This document shows, piece by piece, positions 1 to 8,896 of a stretch of 64,000 nt of DNA (position 1 is its first letter; each line of letters opens with the position of its first letter). The position numbers and the translations under genes were made by a program. Where the stretch lies: NCBI RefSeq assembly GCF_004799325.1, contig NZ_SSMD01000006.1:124001-188000 (forward strand). Reading direction: 5' to 3'. This DNA is from Thalassobius vesicularis (GTDB lineage: Bacteria > Pseudomonadota > Alphaproteobacteria > Rhodobacterales > Rhodobacteraceae). Under the pieces are notes generated by a model. That model saw nothing but the letters and a program-made list of their open reading frames with translations. It made no database searches and was not told the origin of the DNA.

Positions 1-272
1 CGCTGAAACTGGGCCAGGCGCGGGCGATTGCCCTTTTGGTGCCGGCGCAGGCGGGGGTTCCCATCGGGGAATACGCCCCCAACAAGGTGAAAAAGACCGT
101 TGTCGGCGTGGGTCACGCGGCCAAGGTTCAGGTGGATCACATGGTGAAGATGCAATTGCCCGGCGTGGTCATCAACGGCCCCGACGCGGCGGACGCGCTG
201 GCGATCGCGATTTGCCACGCACATTACTCGCGCGGGTCAGCGGCGGCGTTGCGCATCAAGGGGGCAGCATGA
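1..272 (+). CDS. ruvC: Holliday junction endonuclease RuvC, C-terminal part (5' end outside window)
   Basis: RuvC resolves Holliday junctions by paired nicking, working with the RuvAB branch-migration complex. Only the last 90 or so codons are present (frame beginning at base 3). They include the family's conserved C-terminal stretch with [20 protein letters not shown] and the final [14 protein letters not shown], which carries the late catalytic aspartate and histidine region of RuvC. The stop codon overlaps the ruvA start by 4 bp (ATGA), so the genes are translationally coupled. Assignment rests on these motifs and on ruvA and ruvB following directly. Confidence 0.95.
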   Translation, partial: LKLGQARAIALLVPAQAGVPIGEYAPNKVKKTVVGVGHAAKVQVDHMVKMQLPGVVINGPDAADALAIAICHAHYSRGSAAALRIKGAA

Positions 273-952
273 TCGGCAAGCTGACCGGGCGGGTGGATTA
301 CCGCGGCGAGGATCACGTGCTGATTGACGTGCGCGGGGTGGGCTATATCGTCTATTGCTCGGACCGGGTGCTGGCCTCGCTGCCGCGCAACGGGGAATCG
401 GTGTCGCTATACACCGACCTGTTGGTGCGCGAGGACCTGATGCAGCTGTTCGGCTTCCCGACCCTGCTGGAGAAGGAATGGCACCGCCTGCTGATGAGCG
501 TGCAGGGGATCGGCGCGAAGGCGTCCTTGGCGATTCTGGGCACGCTGGGCCCCGAAGGCGTGGGGCGGGCGATCACGCTGGGCGATGTGAATGCGATCAA
601 GGCGGCCAAGGGCATCGGCCCCAAGACCGCGCAGCGCGTGGTGATCGAGTTGAAGGACAAGGCCCCCGGCGTGATGGCGCTTGGCGGGACGCTGGCACAG
701 GCAAGCGGGACGGTCGTGGCCGAGGTCGAGGACGTAATCGACGACACCCCCGCACCGAAAGCCAAGCCCGCGCCGAAACCGGTTCAGACCAGCGCGGCCG
801 CGCAATCGGATGCGCTGTCGGCGCTGTCCAATCTGGGCTATGCCCCGTCCGAGGCGGCCTCTGCCATAGCGCAGGCCGCACAAGACGCGCCCGAGGCAGA
901 CACGGCGGCGCTGATCCGGGCGGCGCTGAAGCTGCTGGCTCCGAAAGGCTAA
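269..952 (+). CDS. ruvA: Holliday junction branch migration protein RuvA
   Basis: RuvA is the tetrameric protein that holds a four-way junction and loads RuvB. The 227-residue product begins [13 protein letters not shown], the standard RuvA N-terminus. It has two helix-hairpin-helix segments around residues 70-130 ([13 protein letters not shown] and [20 protein letters not shown]), then an Ala/Pro-rich linker and a C-terminal UBA-like domain ([13 protein letters not shown]) that contacts RuvB. The ATG at 269 overlaps the ruvC stop. An in-frame upstream start at 212 lies inside ruvC and would add a non-conserved extension, so it was not chosen. Confidence 0.97.
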   Translation: MIGKLTGRVDYRGEDHVLIDVRGVGYIVYCSDRVLASLPRNGESVSLYTDLLVREDLMQLFGFPTLLEKEWHRLLMSVQGIGAKASLAILGTLGPEGVGRAITLGDVNAIKAAKGIGPKTAQRVVIELKDKAPGVMALGGTLAQASGTVVAEVEDVIDDTPAPKAKPAPKPVQTSAAAQSDALSALSNLGYAPSEAASAIAQAAQDAPEADTAALIRAALKLLAPKG

Positions 953-955
953 GGC

Positions 956-1981
956 ATGGCACATCCCGATCCCACTTTGCGCCCCGATCCGCTGCCCGAG
1001 GATAACGACCGCGCCCTGCGTCCACAGGCGCTGGACGAATTCATCGGTCAGGCCGAGGCGCGCGCGAACCTGAAGGTGTTCATCCAATCCGCCCGCCAGC
1101 GTGGCGAGGCTATGGATCACACGTTGTTCCACGGCCCTCCGGGCCTGGGGAAAACCACGCTGGCACAGATCATGGCGCGGGAATTGGGGGTGAACTTCCG
1201 CATGACCTCTGGCCCCGTGCTGGCCAAGGCGGGCGATCTGGCGGCGATCCTGACCAACCTCGAAGCGCGCGACGTGCTGTTCATCGACGAAATCCACCGG
1301 CTTAACCCGGCGGTCGAAGAAGTTCTGTATCCGGCGCTGGAAGATTACGAGCTGGACCTGGTGATCGGAGAAGGCCCCGCCGCGCGGACGGTTCGGATCG
1401 AGTTGCAGCCGTTCACTCTGGTCGGTGCGACGACCCGTCTGGGCCTGCTGACGACGCCCCTGCGCGACCGGTTCGGCATCCCGACGCGGCTGCAATTCTA
1501 CAACGTGGACGAACTGAACGAGATCGTCACCCGCAACGCCCGCCTGCTGGGCGCACCTGCTGACCCCGAAGGTGCGCGCGAGATTGCCAAACGATCCCGC
1601 GGGACGCCGCGGATTGCGGGGCGCTTGCTGCGGCGCGTGGTGGATTTCGCGGTGGTCGAGGGCAACGGGCGCGTTACGCAAGCGATTGCCGATCACGCAC
1701 TGACCCGGCTGGGGGTGGATCACCTGGGGCTGGACGGGGCCGACCGGCGCTATCTGCGCTTGATCGCAGAAAACTACGGCGGTGGGCCGGTGGGGATTGA
1801 AACCATCAGCGCCGCCCTGTCCGAAAGCCGCGACGCGCTGGAGGAAGTGATCGAGCCGTTCCTGCTGCAACAGGGCCTGATCCAGCGCACCCCGCGCGGT
1901 CGGATGCTGGCGCAAAAGGGGTGGACCCATCTGGGGCTGGATGCGCCCAAGGCGCCGGGTCAGACGGATCTGTTTGGCTGA
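956..1981 (+). CDS. ruvB: Holliday junction DNA helicase RuvB
   Basis: RuvB is the AAA+ hexameric motor of branch migration. The 341-residue product has the typical family length. It shows the N-terminal [11 protein letters not shown] signature, Walker [11 protein letters not shown] near residue 60, Walker [10 protein letters not shown] near residue 105, the sensor-1 type [18 protein letters not shown] stretch, and a C-terminal winged helix ending in [10 protein letters not shown]. It starts 3 bp after the ruvA stop, as expected for a ruvCAB operon. Confidence 0.98.
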   Translation: MAHPDPTLRPDPLPEDNDRALRPQALDEFIGQAEARANLKVFIQSARQRGEAMDHTLFHGPPGLGKTTLAQIMARELGVNFRMTSGPVLAKAGDLAAILTNLEARDVLFIDEIHRLNPAVEEVLYPALEDYELDLVIGEGPAARTVRIELQPFTLVGATTRLGLLTTPLRDRFGIPTRLQFYNVDELNEIVTRNARLLGAPADPEGAREIAKRSRGTPRIAGRLLRRVVDFAVVEGNGRVTQAIADHALTRLGVDHLGLDGADRRYLRLIAENYGGGPVGIETISAALSESRDALEEVIEPFLLQQGLIQRTPRGRMLAQKGWTHLGLDAPKAPGQTDLFG

Positions 1982-2062
1982 GCGCTGGCAGTCGCTGCCG
2001 GATTTGAGTATGCGGGGCGAGATGAAAGCGAGGGGGAAGGCCCCCCTCAGTCAGGAGTGCCT

Positions 2063-2683
2063 ATGACCCCCGATCAGATCGAAGCCCTGTTCACCCGCGC
2101 CGATGGAACCTATGCCTTTGCCCGCTGGGGCCGGCCGATTTGCCCCATCGTGTTCGGGGTGCAGGATCAGACGCTGGAAGTGGTCAAGGGCGCGCTGGAG
2201 GCGGTGGTCGGCATGGCTGGGCACCACATGGCCGAGACAGACCCCGAGATGGGCGTCAACCTGATGTTCTTTTTCTTCCGCGATTGGGACGAACTGCTGG
2301 ACGTACCTGATCTGGGCGCTCTGATCCCCGACCTGTGGGCGCTGGTCGGGCGCCTGAAAGAGGCAGGGGCGACGCAGTATCGCGGCTTCCGTTTCGACAA
2401 GGCGGGGGCGATCAAGGCGGCCTTCGTGTTCCTGCGGATGGACGGCGCGCTGGCGAAGATGCCAGCGGACGAGCTGGCCCTGTCGCAGGTCGCGCAGGTG
2501 ATGCTGCTGTGGGGGGATCGGGCCTTTGCCGAGACCTCTCCGTTGGCGGTGGCGGGCGAAACCACGGTTCTGCGCCCCGAGATCGCGGCACTGATCCGCG
2601 CGGGCTATGACCGGCTGATGCCTGCGGCGACCAACGATTCCAGCCATGCCTTGCGGCTGTTCGCGCGGGTGCAGGGGGGCTGA
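2063..2683 (+). CDS. Conserved hypothetical protein between ruvB and thpR
   Basis: I do not recognise this 206-residue protein. It is soluble-looking with no signal peptide or membrane segment. It has a His pair (AGHHMAETD, about residue 52), an aromatic run (MFFFFRDWDEL, about residue 72) and an acidic overall composition. Codon usage matches its neighbours, so it is a real gene. A GTG at 2057 is possible, but the AGGAG at 2053-2057 is spaced correctly for the ATG at 2063. Its stop overlaps the next start (TGATG), indicating coupling to thpR. From memory, similar proteins occur at this spot in other Rhodobacteraceae; no function is inferred. Confidence 0.8.
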   Translation: MTPDQIEALFTRADGTYAFARWGRPICPIVFGVQDQTLEVVKGALEAVVGMAGHHMAETDPEMGVNLMFFFFRDWDELLDVPDLGALIPDLWALVGRLKEAGATQYRGFRFDKAGAIKAAFVFLRMDGALAKMPADELALSQVAQVMLLWGDRAFAETSPLAVAGETTVLRPEIAALIRAGYDRLMPAATNDSSHALRLFARVQGG

Positions 2684-3225
2684 TGCGGCTTTTCGTAGCG
2701 CTGGACCTGCCCGACGGGCTACGGGAGGCGCTGTTCGAGGTGCAGGACGATCTGGGGTTCGCCCGCGAGGTGCCCGAGGAAAACCTGCACCTGACGTTGG
2801 CCTTTCTGGACGACCAGCCGCCGCAAGTTGCACAGGCGCTGCACGAGGGGCTGAGCGAGATCCGCGCGCCCCGGATGGACTTGGCAGTCCGTGGGGCCGA
2901 GGTGTTCGGCGGTGCGCGCCCGACACTGCTGGCGGCGCTGGTGGAACGAACGCCCGAACTGGCCGCGCTGCATGACAAGGTGGGGCAGGTGGCCCGGATG
3001 GCGGGCGTTGATCTGCCACGCAAGCGGTTCAAGCCGCATGTCACGCTGCTGCGGTTCCCCCGACGCCTGCCCGATGGCGCGCAGCACCGGATCGGCGCTT
3101 GGCTGGCCGATAATGGCACCCTGTCCGCGCAAGGGCAGGCCGAGACGTTCAGCCTGATCCGCTCGACCCTGCACGAGGACGGCCCGCGCTACGAGGCGCT
3201 GGCCACCTATCCGCTGTTGCCCTGA
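2683..3225 (+). CDS. thpR: RNA 2',3'-cyclic phosphodiesterase ThpR (LigT family)
   Basis: ThpR belongs to the 2H phosphoesterase family and opens 2',3'-cyclic phosphates on RNA ends. The 180-residue product carries both diagnostic HxTx motifs, HLTLAF near residue 36 and HVTLLR near residue 120, with MRLFVALDLP at the N-terminus and a SLIRSTLHEDGPRYEAL C-terminal motif typical of the family. It overlaps the preceding hypothetical gene by 1 bp. The physiological substrate is not evident. Confidence 0.93.
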   Translation: MRLFVALDLPDGLREALFEVQDDLGFAREVPEENLHLTLAFLDDQPPQVAQALHEGLSEIRAPRMDLAVRGAEVFGGARPTLLAALVERTPELAALHDKVGQVARMAGVDLPRKRFKPHVTLLRFPRRLPDGAQHRIGAWLADNGTLSAQGQAETFSLIRSTLHEDGPRYEALATYPLLP

Positions 3226-3285
3226 CGGGTTGCACGCCCCCGTCCGCCCGCCTAGGGTGCCGCCACAAGCGCAGGGAGAGCGGCG

Positions 3286-3675
3286 ATGAACATGCACAAG
3301 ATGAACATCCGGGTCTATTACGAGGACACGGATATGGCCGGGATCGTCTATTACGCCAACTACCTGCGGTACATCGAACGCGCCCGCAGCGAATGGGTGC
3401 GCGAGCTGGGAATCGACCAGCGCGAGATGAAGGAAAACGGCCTGGTCTTCGTCGTGCGCCGGGTCGAAGCGGACTACCTTGCCCCCGCCCGTCTGGACGA
3501 TCTGCTGACCGTGGAAACCGAGACGACGCAGCTGACCGGCGTGCGCTGGATTCTGGAACAGCGCGTCAAACGCGGGGATACAGACCTGTTCCACGCGGTC
3601 GTGACGGTGGTGATGATGACAGATACCGGCCATCCGGCCCGAATGCCGGCAAATATCCGCCAGCTTATTCACTAA
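3286..3675 (+). CDS. ybgC: Tol-Pal-associated acyl-CoA thioesterase YbgC
   Basis: This is a hotdog-fold thioesterase of the YbgC/4-hydroxybenzoyl-CoA type, 129 residues. The catalytic motif YYEDTDMAGIVYYANYLRY near residue 11 contains the family's Asp-Met/Ala-Gly-Val/Ile-Tyr core. It is the classical first gene of tol-pal clusters and is thought to act on acyl chains at the inner membrane. A GGGAG ribosome binding site lies upstream. A 117-bp gap with a possible promoter separates it from tolQ. Confidence 0.93.
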   Translation: MNMHKMNIRVYYEDTDMAGIVYYANYLRYIERARSEWVRELGIDQREMKENGLVFVVRRVEADYLAPARLDDLLTVETETTQLTGVRWILEQRVKRGDTDLFHAVVTVVMMTDTGHPARMPANIRQLIH

Positions 3676-3709
3676 TTCGTGGCCAACCCCTGCCGATGAC
3701 GCAGATGTG

Positions 3710-3739
3710 TTGGCTTTCCCCCTGAGCTTCGGCTAGAAT
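3710..3739 (+). promoter_or_regulatory. Possible sigma-70-type promoter for tolQ
   Basis: TTGGCT (3710-3715) and TAGAAT (3734-3739) are separated by 18 bp in the 117-bp gap before tolQ. This would give a transcript starting about 45 bp before the tolQ ATG. It is pattern-based only, and the -35 match is moderate. Confidence 0.35.
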
Positions 3740-3792
3740 CGCCTGTAATCAAAGGTCCACGACAGAACCGGGCCAAAACAAAGAGCAGGCTA

Positions 3793-4488
3793 ATGGAAAC
3801 AGAGACCCTCGCACTGGCGCAGGAGATTGATTTCTCCATGTTTGCGCTTTTCGCGCGTGCGACCCTGACCGTGAAACTGGTGATGATCATGCTGATCGTC
3901 GCCTCGTTCTGGTCCTGGTCCATCATCATTCAGAAAACCATCAACTACCGCGCGGCCCGGCGCGAGGCGGATCGGTTCGACCGCGCCTTCTGGTCGGGTG
4001 AGCCGCTGGACGAGCTGTTCGACCAGATCGGGCCAGAACCGGCAGGCAGTTCGCAGCGGATTTTCGCGGCGGGGATGATCGAATGGCGACGCTCGCACCG
4101 CAATGATGGCGGGATGATCGCTGGGGCTCATGCACGGATCGACCGCTCGATGGATGTGGCAATCGCGAAAGAGGCCGACGCGCTGTCGCGGGGACTGCCG
4201 GTGCTGGCGACCGTGGGTTCGACCGCGCCCTTCGTGGGCCTGTTCGGGACGGTCTGGGGCATCATGCACGCCTTCATCAACATCGCCGAGCAGCAGAACA
4301 CCAACCTGGCCGTCGTCGCCCCCGGTATCGCCGAGGCGCTGCTGGCCACGGGTCTGGGCCTGCTGGCGGCCATTCCGGCGGTGGTTTTCTACAACAAGCT
4401 GAGCGCGGATAGCGACCGGATCATCGCGGGCTACGAGGCCTTCGCGGACGAGTTCGCCACCATCCTCAGCCGCCAGCTGGACAGCTGA
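3793..4488 (+). CDS. tolQ: Tol-Pal system proton-channel subunit TolQ
   Basis: TolQ is the inner-membrane MotA/ExbB-family subunit that, with TolR, uses proton motive force to energise TolA during outer-membrane constriction. The 231-residue product has three membrane segments: about 15-40 (VMIMLIVASFWSWSIIIQK), 135-160 (VGSTAPFVGLFGTVWGIMHAF) and 170-195 (AEALLATGLGLLAAIPAVVFY). The conserved TAPFVGLFGTVWGI and TGLGLLAAIPA signatures are intact. tolR follows after 3 bp. Confidence 0.96.
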   Translation: METETLALAQEIDFSMFALFARATLTVKLVMIMLIVASFWSWSIIIQKTINYRAARREADRFDRAFWSGEPLDELFDQIGPEPAGSSQRIFAAGMIEWRRSHRNDGGMIAGAHARIDRSMDVAIAKEADALSRGLPVLATVGSTAPFVGLFGTVWGIMHAFINIAEQQNTNLAVVAPGIAEALLATGLGLLAAIPAVVFYNKLSADSDRIIAGYEAFADEFATILSRQLDS

Positions 4489-4491
4489 GCC

Positions 4492-4983
4492 ATGGGCGCG
4501 GGTGTCATGCAAAAGGGCGGGGGCGGCGGACGCCGCCGTCGCCATCGTCGCGGAGGGGCGCGCCCCATGTCCGAGATCAACATCACGCCCTTCGTGGACG
4601 TGATGCTGGTGCTTCTGATCATCTTCATGGTAGCCGCACCGCTGATGACGGTCGGCGTGCCGGTTGAACTGCCGAAAACCGCCGCCAACGCGCTGCCCAC
4701 CGAACAGGAAGAACCCCTGAGCGTCACCATCACCGCCGAGGGCGTCGTGATGATCCAGAAGACCGAGGTGCCGCTGGACGATCTGGTCAACCGCCTGCGT
4801 GCCATCGCCGCCGAGCGTGAAGGCGACCGCGTCTTCCTGCGGGCCGATGGGGCTGTGCCTTATGAACAGGTCGTGCAGGTGATGGGCGCGCTGAACCGGG
4901 GCGGGTTCTCGAATATCGGGCTGGTCACGGATACGGGCGGCCCGAAACTGGACGGTGCTGAACCTACGGGGCAGGGAAACTGA
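4492..4983 (+). CDS. tolR: Tol-Pal system subunit TolR
   Basis: TolR is an ExbD-family protein with a single N-terminal membrane helix. The 163-residue product shows a basic, Gly/Arg-rich cytoplasmic tail, then MSEINITPFVDVMLVLLIIF with the functional Asp in the membrane segment near residue 36, and a periplasmic domain. The family's PFVDVMLVLLIIFMV signature is intact. It lies between tolQ and tolA. The start at 4492 gives a 20-residue basic leader; an internal ATG at 4567 is less likely. Confidence 0.95.
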   Translation: MGAGVMQKGGGGGRRRRHRRGGARPMSEINITPFVDVMLVLLIIFMVAAPLMTVGVPVELPKTAANALPTEQEEPLSVTITAEGVVMIQKTEVPLDDLVNRLRAIAAEREGDRVFLRADGAVPYEQVVQVMGALNRGGFSNIGLVTDTGGPKLDGAEPTGQGN

Positions 4984-4990
4984 GCCGCAG

Positions 4991-6157
4991 ATGAATACGG
5001 GGCAGTATATCTCGGGGATCGGCCATGTGGGGCTGATCGCGTGGCTGTTGCTGGGCAATGTGTTTGACCCGGCGCCGGAACCTTTCGAGGTGACCGAGGT
5101 GGCCGTGATTTCCCCAGAGGAATACGAGCGTATCGTCGGCGCGCAGCAGCCTCCGTCGCCCGTCACCGAGGCGCCGCAACCGCCGCAGCCCGAGGCCGAG
5201 CCAGAGCCGCAGCCCGAGCAGCCCAGACCGCCGACTCCGCCTGAACGCCCGCAGCCCGAACCCGCGCCGGAAACCCCGCCGCAGGATGACAGCCCGGACG
5301 TGTCCAAGGTACAACCGCCCGAACCCGCCGAGGTGACGGACGAGCCGCCGCAGATCGCGCCGCCTCCGCAGGAAGAGGTCGTGGATGCGCCGAAGGAAGC
5401 CGATCGCCCGCAGCCGCGCCCGTCGCAGCGCGTGGCCCCCGAACCTGTCGCGCCGCCTCCGCCCGAGACCAAGCCGGACGATGTGGTGCGCGAAGAGGTC
5501 CGCAAGGATGCTGCCGGTGACGTGAAGAAAGACGAATCCGAAGCGACCGCCCCCGAGGAGGCCGCCAAGGAAATCGTGACCGAAGCGCAAGAGCCGCCGG
5601 CGCGCGCGCCGGTGACCTCGCTTCGGCCCAAGACACGCCCGCCGGTCCCCGAAAAGGTGGCCGAGAAGCCCGCCGAGAAACCGGCGGCCAAGCCCGAAAC
5701 GAAACCGGCCGCCAAGCCGGAGGAGAAACCCGCAGCCCCCTCGGACGACATGCGCAGCGCCATCGAAAAGGCCGTTGCGGATGCGGCTGCCGGGGCGTCC
5801 TCGCCTGCCGATACGGCGGATGCGCCCGCAGGCCCGCCGCTGACCGCTGGCGAGAAGGACTCGTTGCGTGTGGCGGTTCAGAAATGCTGGAACACCGGCT
5901 CTCTGTCCTCGGACGCATTGCGCACCACCGTCGTGGTCGAGGTGCGGCTGAGCGAGGACGGCAAACCCGATGCAGGCTCGATCCGCATGACGTCCAGCTC
6001 GGGCGGCAGCGCGGATTCGGCGCGCCAGGCGTTCGAAGCTGCCCGCCGCGCGATCATTCGCTGCGGCGCAAGTGGCTTTAAGCTGCCGAAAGACAAGTAC
6101 GCGCAGTGGCGCGATATTGAAATGACATTCAATCCGGAGAAAATGAGGATCAAATGA
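4991..6157 (+). CDS. tolA: TolA-like energy-transducing protein
   Basis: This 388-residue protein has an N-terminal membrane anchor (about residues 7-25) and a long periplasmic stretch of about 250 residues rich in Pro, Glu and Lys, including [10 protein letters not shown]-type repeats. Its C-terminal globular domain (about 275-388) resembles TolA/TonB C-termini and includes a CWNTGSL segment and a second Cys near the end. The anchor, the low-complexity spacer and the position between tolR and tolB identify it as TolA. The ATG at 4991 was chosen because the anchor follows directly; an upstream ATG at 4955 lies inside tolR. The stop overlaps the tolB start. Confidence 0.9.
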   Translation: MNTGQYISGIGHVGLIAWLLLGNVFDPAPEPFEVTEVAVISPEEYERIVGAQQPPSPVTEAPQPPQPEAEPEPQPEQPRPPTPPERPQPEPAPETPPQDDSPDVSKVQPPEPAEVTDEPPQIAPPPQEEVVDAPKEADRPQPRPSQRVAPEPVAPPPPETKPDDVVREEVRKDAAGDVKKDESEATAPEEAAKEIVTEAQEPPARAPVTSLRPKTRPPVPEKVAEKPAEKPAAKPETKPAAKPEEKPAAPSDDMRSAIEKAVADAAAGASSPADTADAPAGPPLTAGEKDSLRVAVQKCWNTGSLSSDALRTTVVVEVRLSEDGKPDAGSIRMTSSSGGSADSARQAFEAARRAIIRCGASGFKLPKDKYAQWRDIEMTFNPEKMRIK

Positions 6158-7476
6158 TGAAACAAGTCCTGACCCTCCTGTCCGCAATCCTGTTCCTGGT
6201 CAGTCCCGGATTGATCCAAGCCGCCCCGCTGCGGATCGAGATCACCGAAGGCGTGATCGAGCCGCTGCCCTACGCGGTGCCCGATTTCGTCCCCGAGAAC
6301 GCAGCGGCCGCGCAGGTTGCGCGCGACATAGCCCGCGTGGTGGCCGAGGATCTGACCGGCACGGGGCTGTTCCGTGAAATCCCCGCCAGCGCCCATATCA
6401 GCAAGGTGACCAGCTTCAGCTCTCCGGTGCAGTTCGCGGACTGGAAGGCCATCAATGCGCAGGCCCTGATCACCGGGGCCGTCAGCCTGCAATCGGGGGG
6501 GCGTCTGGTGGTGAAATTCCGCGTCTATGACGTGTTCGCCGGTCAAGAGCTGGGCAATGGTCTGCAATTCGCAGGCACGCAGGATGGTTGGCGTCGGATG
6601 GCGCATAAGGTGGCCGACGCCGTCTACAGCCGTATCACCGGCGAGGGCGGGTATTTCGACAGCCGCGTGGTGTATGTGGCCGAGGCCGGAGCCAAGGATG
6701 ACCGCAAAAAGCGGATCGCCATCATGGATTACGACGGGGCCAATGTGCAGTACCTGACCGACAGCACCTCGATCGTGCTGGCACCGCGCTTTTCGCCGAC
6801 CGGAGATCGCATCCTGTACACCAGCTATGAAACCGGCTTCCCCCGCATCTACGTGCTGGACGTGGCCAGCGTTGGCCGCCGCATGTTGCAGGACCAGCCC
6901 GGCACGATGAGCTTTGCGCCGCGGTTCTCTCCGGATGGGCGGACGGTGGTCTATTCGCTGACGCAGGACGGCAATACCGACCTGTACACGATGGACGTGG
7001 CCTCGGGTCGGTCGCAGCGGCTGACCAGCGCGCCGTCGATCGAGACCGCGCCCTCCTACAGCCCGGATGGCAGCCGGATCGTGTTCGAAAGCGACCGCAG
7101 CGGCACCCAGCAGCTGTATATCATGAGCGCCAGCGGCGGCGAGCCGACCCGCATCAGCTTTGGTCAGGGTCGCTATGGCACGCCTGTCTGGTCGCCGCGC
7201 GGCGATCTGGTGGCGTTCACCAAACAACACAAGGGCCGGTTCCACATCGGCGTGATGCGCACTGATGGCTCGGAAGAGCGCCTGCTGACCGCGTCCTTCC
7301 TGGACGAAGGCCCCAGCTGGGCCCCCAACGGCCGTGTCATCATGTTCACCCGCGAAACACAGGGCGCAGCTGGCACGGCCAGCCTGTACACGGTGGACAT
7401 CACCGGGCGGAACCTGAAACGTGTGAAAACGATGGGCGGCGCGTCGGACCCGGCCTGGTCACCTTTGCAAGACTGA
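6154..7476 (+). CDS. tolB: Tol-Pal periplasmic beta-propeller protein TolB
   Basis: TolB is a periplasmic protein that contacts Pal. The 440-residue product has a cleavable signal peptide (residues 1-23, ending IQAAPLRIE) and an N-terminal domain. A six-bladed propeller follows from about residue 200, with repeated [33 protein letters not shown] and [11 protein letters not shown] units. It overlaps the tolA stop by 4 bp (ATGA). Confidence 0.97.
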   Translation: MMKQVLTLLSAILFLVSPGLIQAAPLRIEITEGVIEPLPYAVPDFVPENAAAAQVARDIARVVAEDLTGTGLFREIPASAHISKVTSFSSPVQFADWKAINAQALITGAVSLQSGGRLVVKFRVYDVFAGQELGNGLQFAGTQDGWRRMAHKVADAVYSRITGEGGYFDSRVVYVAEAGAKDDRKKRIAIMDYDGANVQYLTDSTSIVLAPRFSPTGDRILYTSYETGFPRIYVLDVASVGRRMLQDQPGTMSFAPRFSPDGRTVVYSLTQDGNTDLYTMDVASGRSQRLTSAPSIETAPSYSPDGSRIVFESDRSGTQQLYIMSASGGEPTRISFGQGRYGTPVWSPRGDLVAFTKQHKGRFHIGVMRTDGSEERLLTASFLDEGPSWAPNGRVIMFTRETQGAAGTASLYTVDITGRNLKRVKTMGGASDPAWSPLQD

Positions 7477-7554
7477 GATTGCGCATCCGTTTCCACGACG
7501 GGAACAATGTGCTAAAACAACAAAAAACAACCAAACATCGAGTAGGACAAAACC

Positions 7555-8055
7555 ATGAAAATCCTGACGCGGGCCATTCTGCTGACCTCGGCGCTTGCCT
7601 TGGCGGCGTGCTCCAGCCCCGACCGCTTTCGCGGCGACGAAGTGAACCTGGGCGGTGCCGGCGGGTCCGGATCGGCCAGCGATCCGACCTCGCCGCTGTA
7701 TTTCCAGGAAACCGTTGGCGACCGCGTGCTGTTCGCCGTGGACCAGTCGAACCTGAGCTACGAGGCGCAATCGACGCTGGACGGTCAGGCACAGTGGCTG
7801 ATGGCCAACGCCGACTACAACGCCATCATCGAAGGCCATGCCGACGAACAAGGCACCCGTGAATACAACCTGGCCCTGGGCGCACGCCGCGCCAACGCGG
7901 TGCAGGAATACCTGGTACAGCAGGGCGTCGCCGCGTCGCGCCTGAAGGTCGTCAGCTACGGCAAGGAACGCCCGATCGAGATCTGCTCGCAAGAGGCGTG
8001 CTATGCCAAGAACCGTCGCGCCGTGACGGTGATTTCGGCCGACTACAACAGCTGA
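7555..8055 (+). CDS. pal: Peptidoglycan-associated lipoprotein Pal
   Basis: Pal is an outer-membrane lipoprotein anchoring the Tol complex to peptidoglycan. The 166-residue product begins with a lipoprotein signal and the lipobox LAAC (Cys at about residue 19). Its OmpA-type C-terminal domain contains NYNAIIEGHADEQGTREYN-like residues with the diaminopimelate-binding Asp and Arg (GARRANAVQEYL). It follows tolB after 78 bp, which suggests either a long spacer or a separate minor promoter. Confidence 0.97.
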   Translation: MKILTRAILLTSALALAACSSPDRFRGDEVNLGGAGGSGSASDPTSPLYFQETVGDRVLFAVDQSNLSYEAQSTLDGQAQWLMANADYNAIIEGHADEQGTREYNLALGARRANAVQEYLVQQGVAASRLKVVSYGKERPIEICSQEACYAKNRRAVTVISADYNS

Positions 8056-8065
8056 GGACGTTTCG

Positions 8066-8896
8066 ATGCGCTGGATTTCCGTCGTCGCCCTGACCGTATT
8101 GCTGCTGCCTGTCCTGCCGGGACGCGGCATTGCGCAGGATCGGACGCAGACCCTGGCCGATATTCGCCAGGAATTGTCTGTTCTGTACGTCGACATCCAG
8201 CGCCTGAAACGAGAGTTGAGCACCACGGGCGCCCCTGCGGGGACGGCCGGCGGCTCGGTTCTGAACCGGGTTGATGCCATCGAGGCGCAGCTGCAGATGC
8301 TGACCTCGAAGACCGAACAACTGGAATTCCGGGTCAACAAGATCGTGCAGGACGGCACCAACCGCATCGGCGATCTGGAGTTCCGTCTGGTCGAGCTGGA
8401 AGGCGGCGACGTCTCGAAGCTGGGCAAGACCACGACACTGGGCGGCGACGATCAGGGCGCCGTCTCGGTGCCCGCGACTCCGCCCGTCAGCGGTGGGGCG
8501 GACGCGGAACTGGCCATCGGCGAAAAGGCGGATTTCGACGCGGCGCAGGCGGCGCTGGACGGTGGAAACCATGCCGATGCTGCCGCGAAATTCGCGGCCT
8601 TCCTTGATGACTATCCGGGCAGTCCGCTGACCGCCCGCGCGCATTTGCAGCGTGGCCGGGCGCTGGCGCAGACCGGTGACACGGCCGCCGCGGCCCGCTC
8701 TTATCTGAACGCGTTCAGCGGCGACCCCGAAGGCGAAGTCGCCCCCGAGGCGTTGTTCCTGCTGGGGCAGTCGCTGGGCGAACTGGGCCAGACGAACGAG
8801 GCCTGCGTGACACTGGCCGAAGTCGGCGTCCGCTTCCCGACCTCGTCCTCGGTCGAGCCCGCGCGCGGGGCGATGCAACGCCTGGGGTGCCAGTGA
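8066..8896 (+). CDS. cpoB: Cell division coordinator CpoB (YbgF)
   Basis: CpoB is the periplasmic partner of TolA that coordinates peptidoglycan synthesis with outer-membrane constriction. The 276-residue product has a signal peptide (1-24, ending GIAQD), a coiled-coil segment at about 30-110 with heptad-like Leu spacing, and C-terminal tetratricopeptide repeats (about 150-270: FDAAQAALDGGNHADAAAKF and following units). This is the standard last gene of a tol-pal operon. Confidence 0.95.
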   Translation: MRWISVVALTVLLLPVLPGRGIAQDRTQTLADIRQELSVLYVDIQRLKRELSTTGAPAGTAGGSVLNRVDAIEAQLQMLTSKTEQLEFRVNKIVQDGTNRIGDLEFRLVELEGGDVSKLGKTTTLGGDDQGAVSVPATPPVSGGADAELAIGEKADFDAAQAALDGGNHADAAAKFAAFLDDYPGSPLTARAHLQRGRALAQTGDTAAAARSYLNAFSGDPEGEVAPEALFLLGQSLGELGQTNEACVTLAEVGVRFPTSSSVEPARGAMQRLGCQ

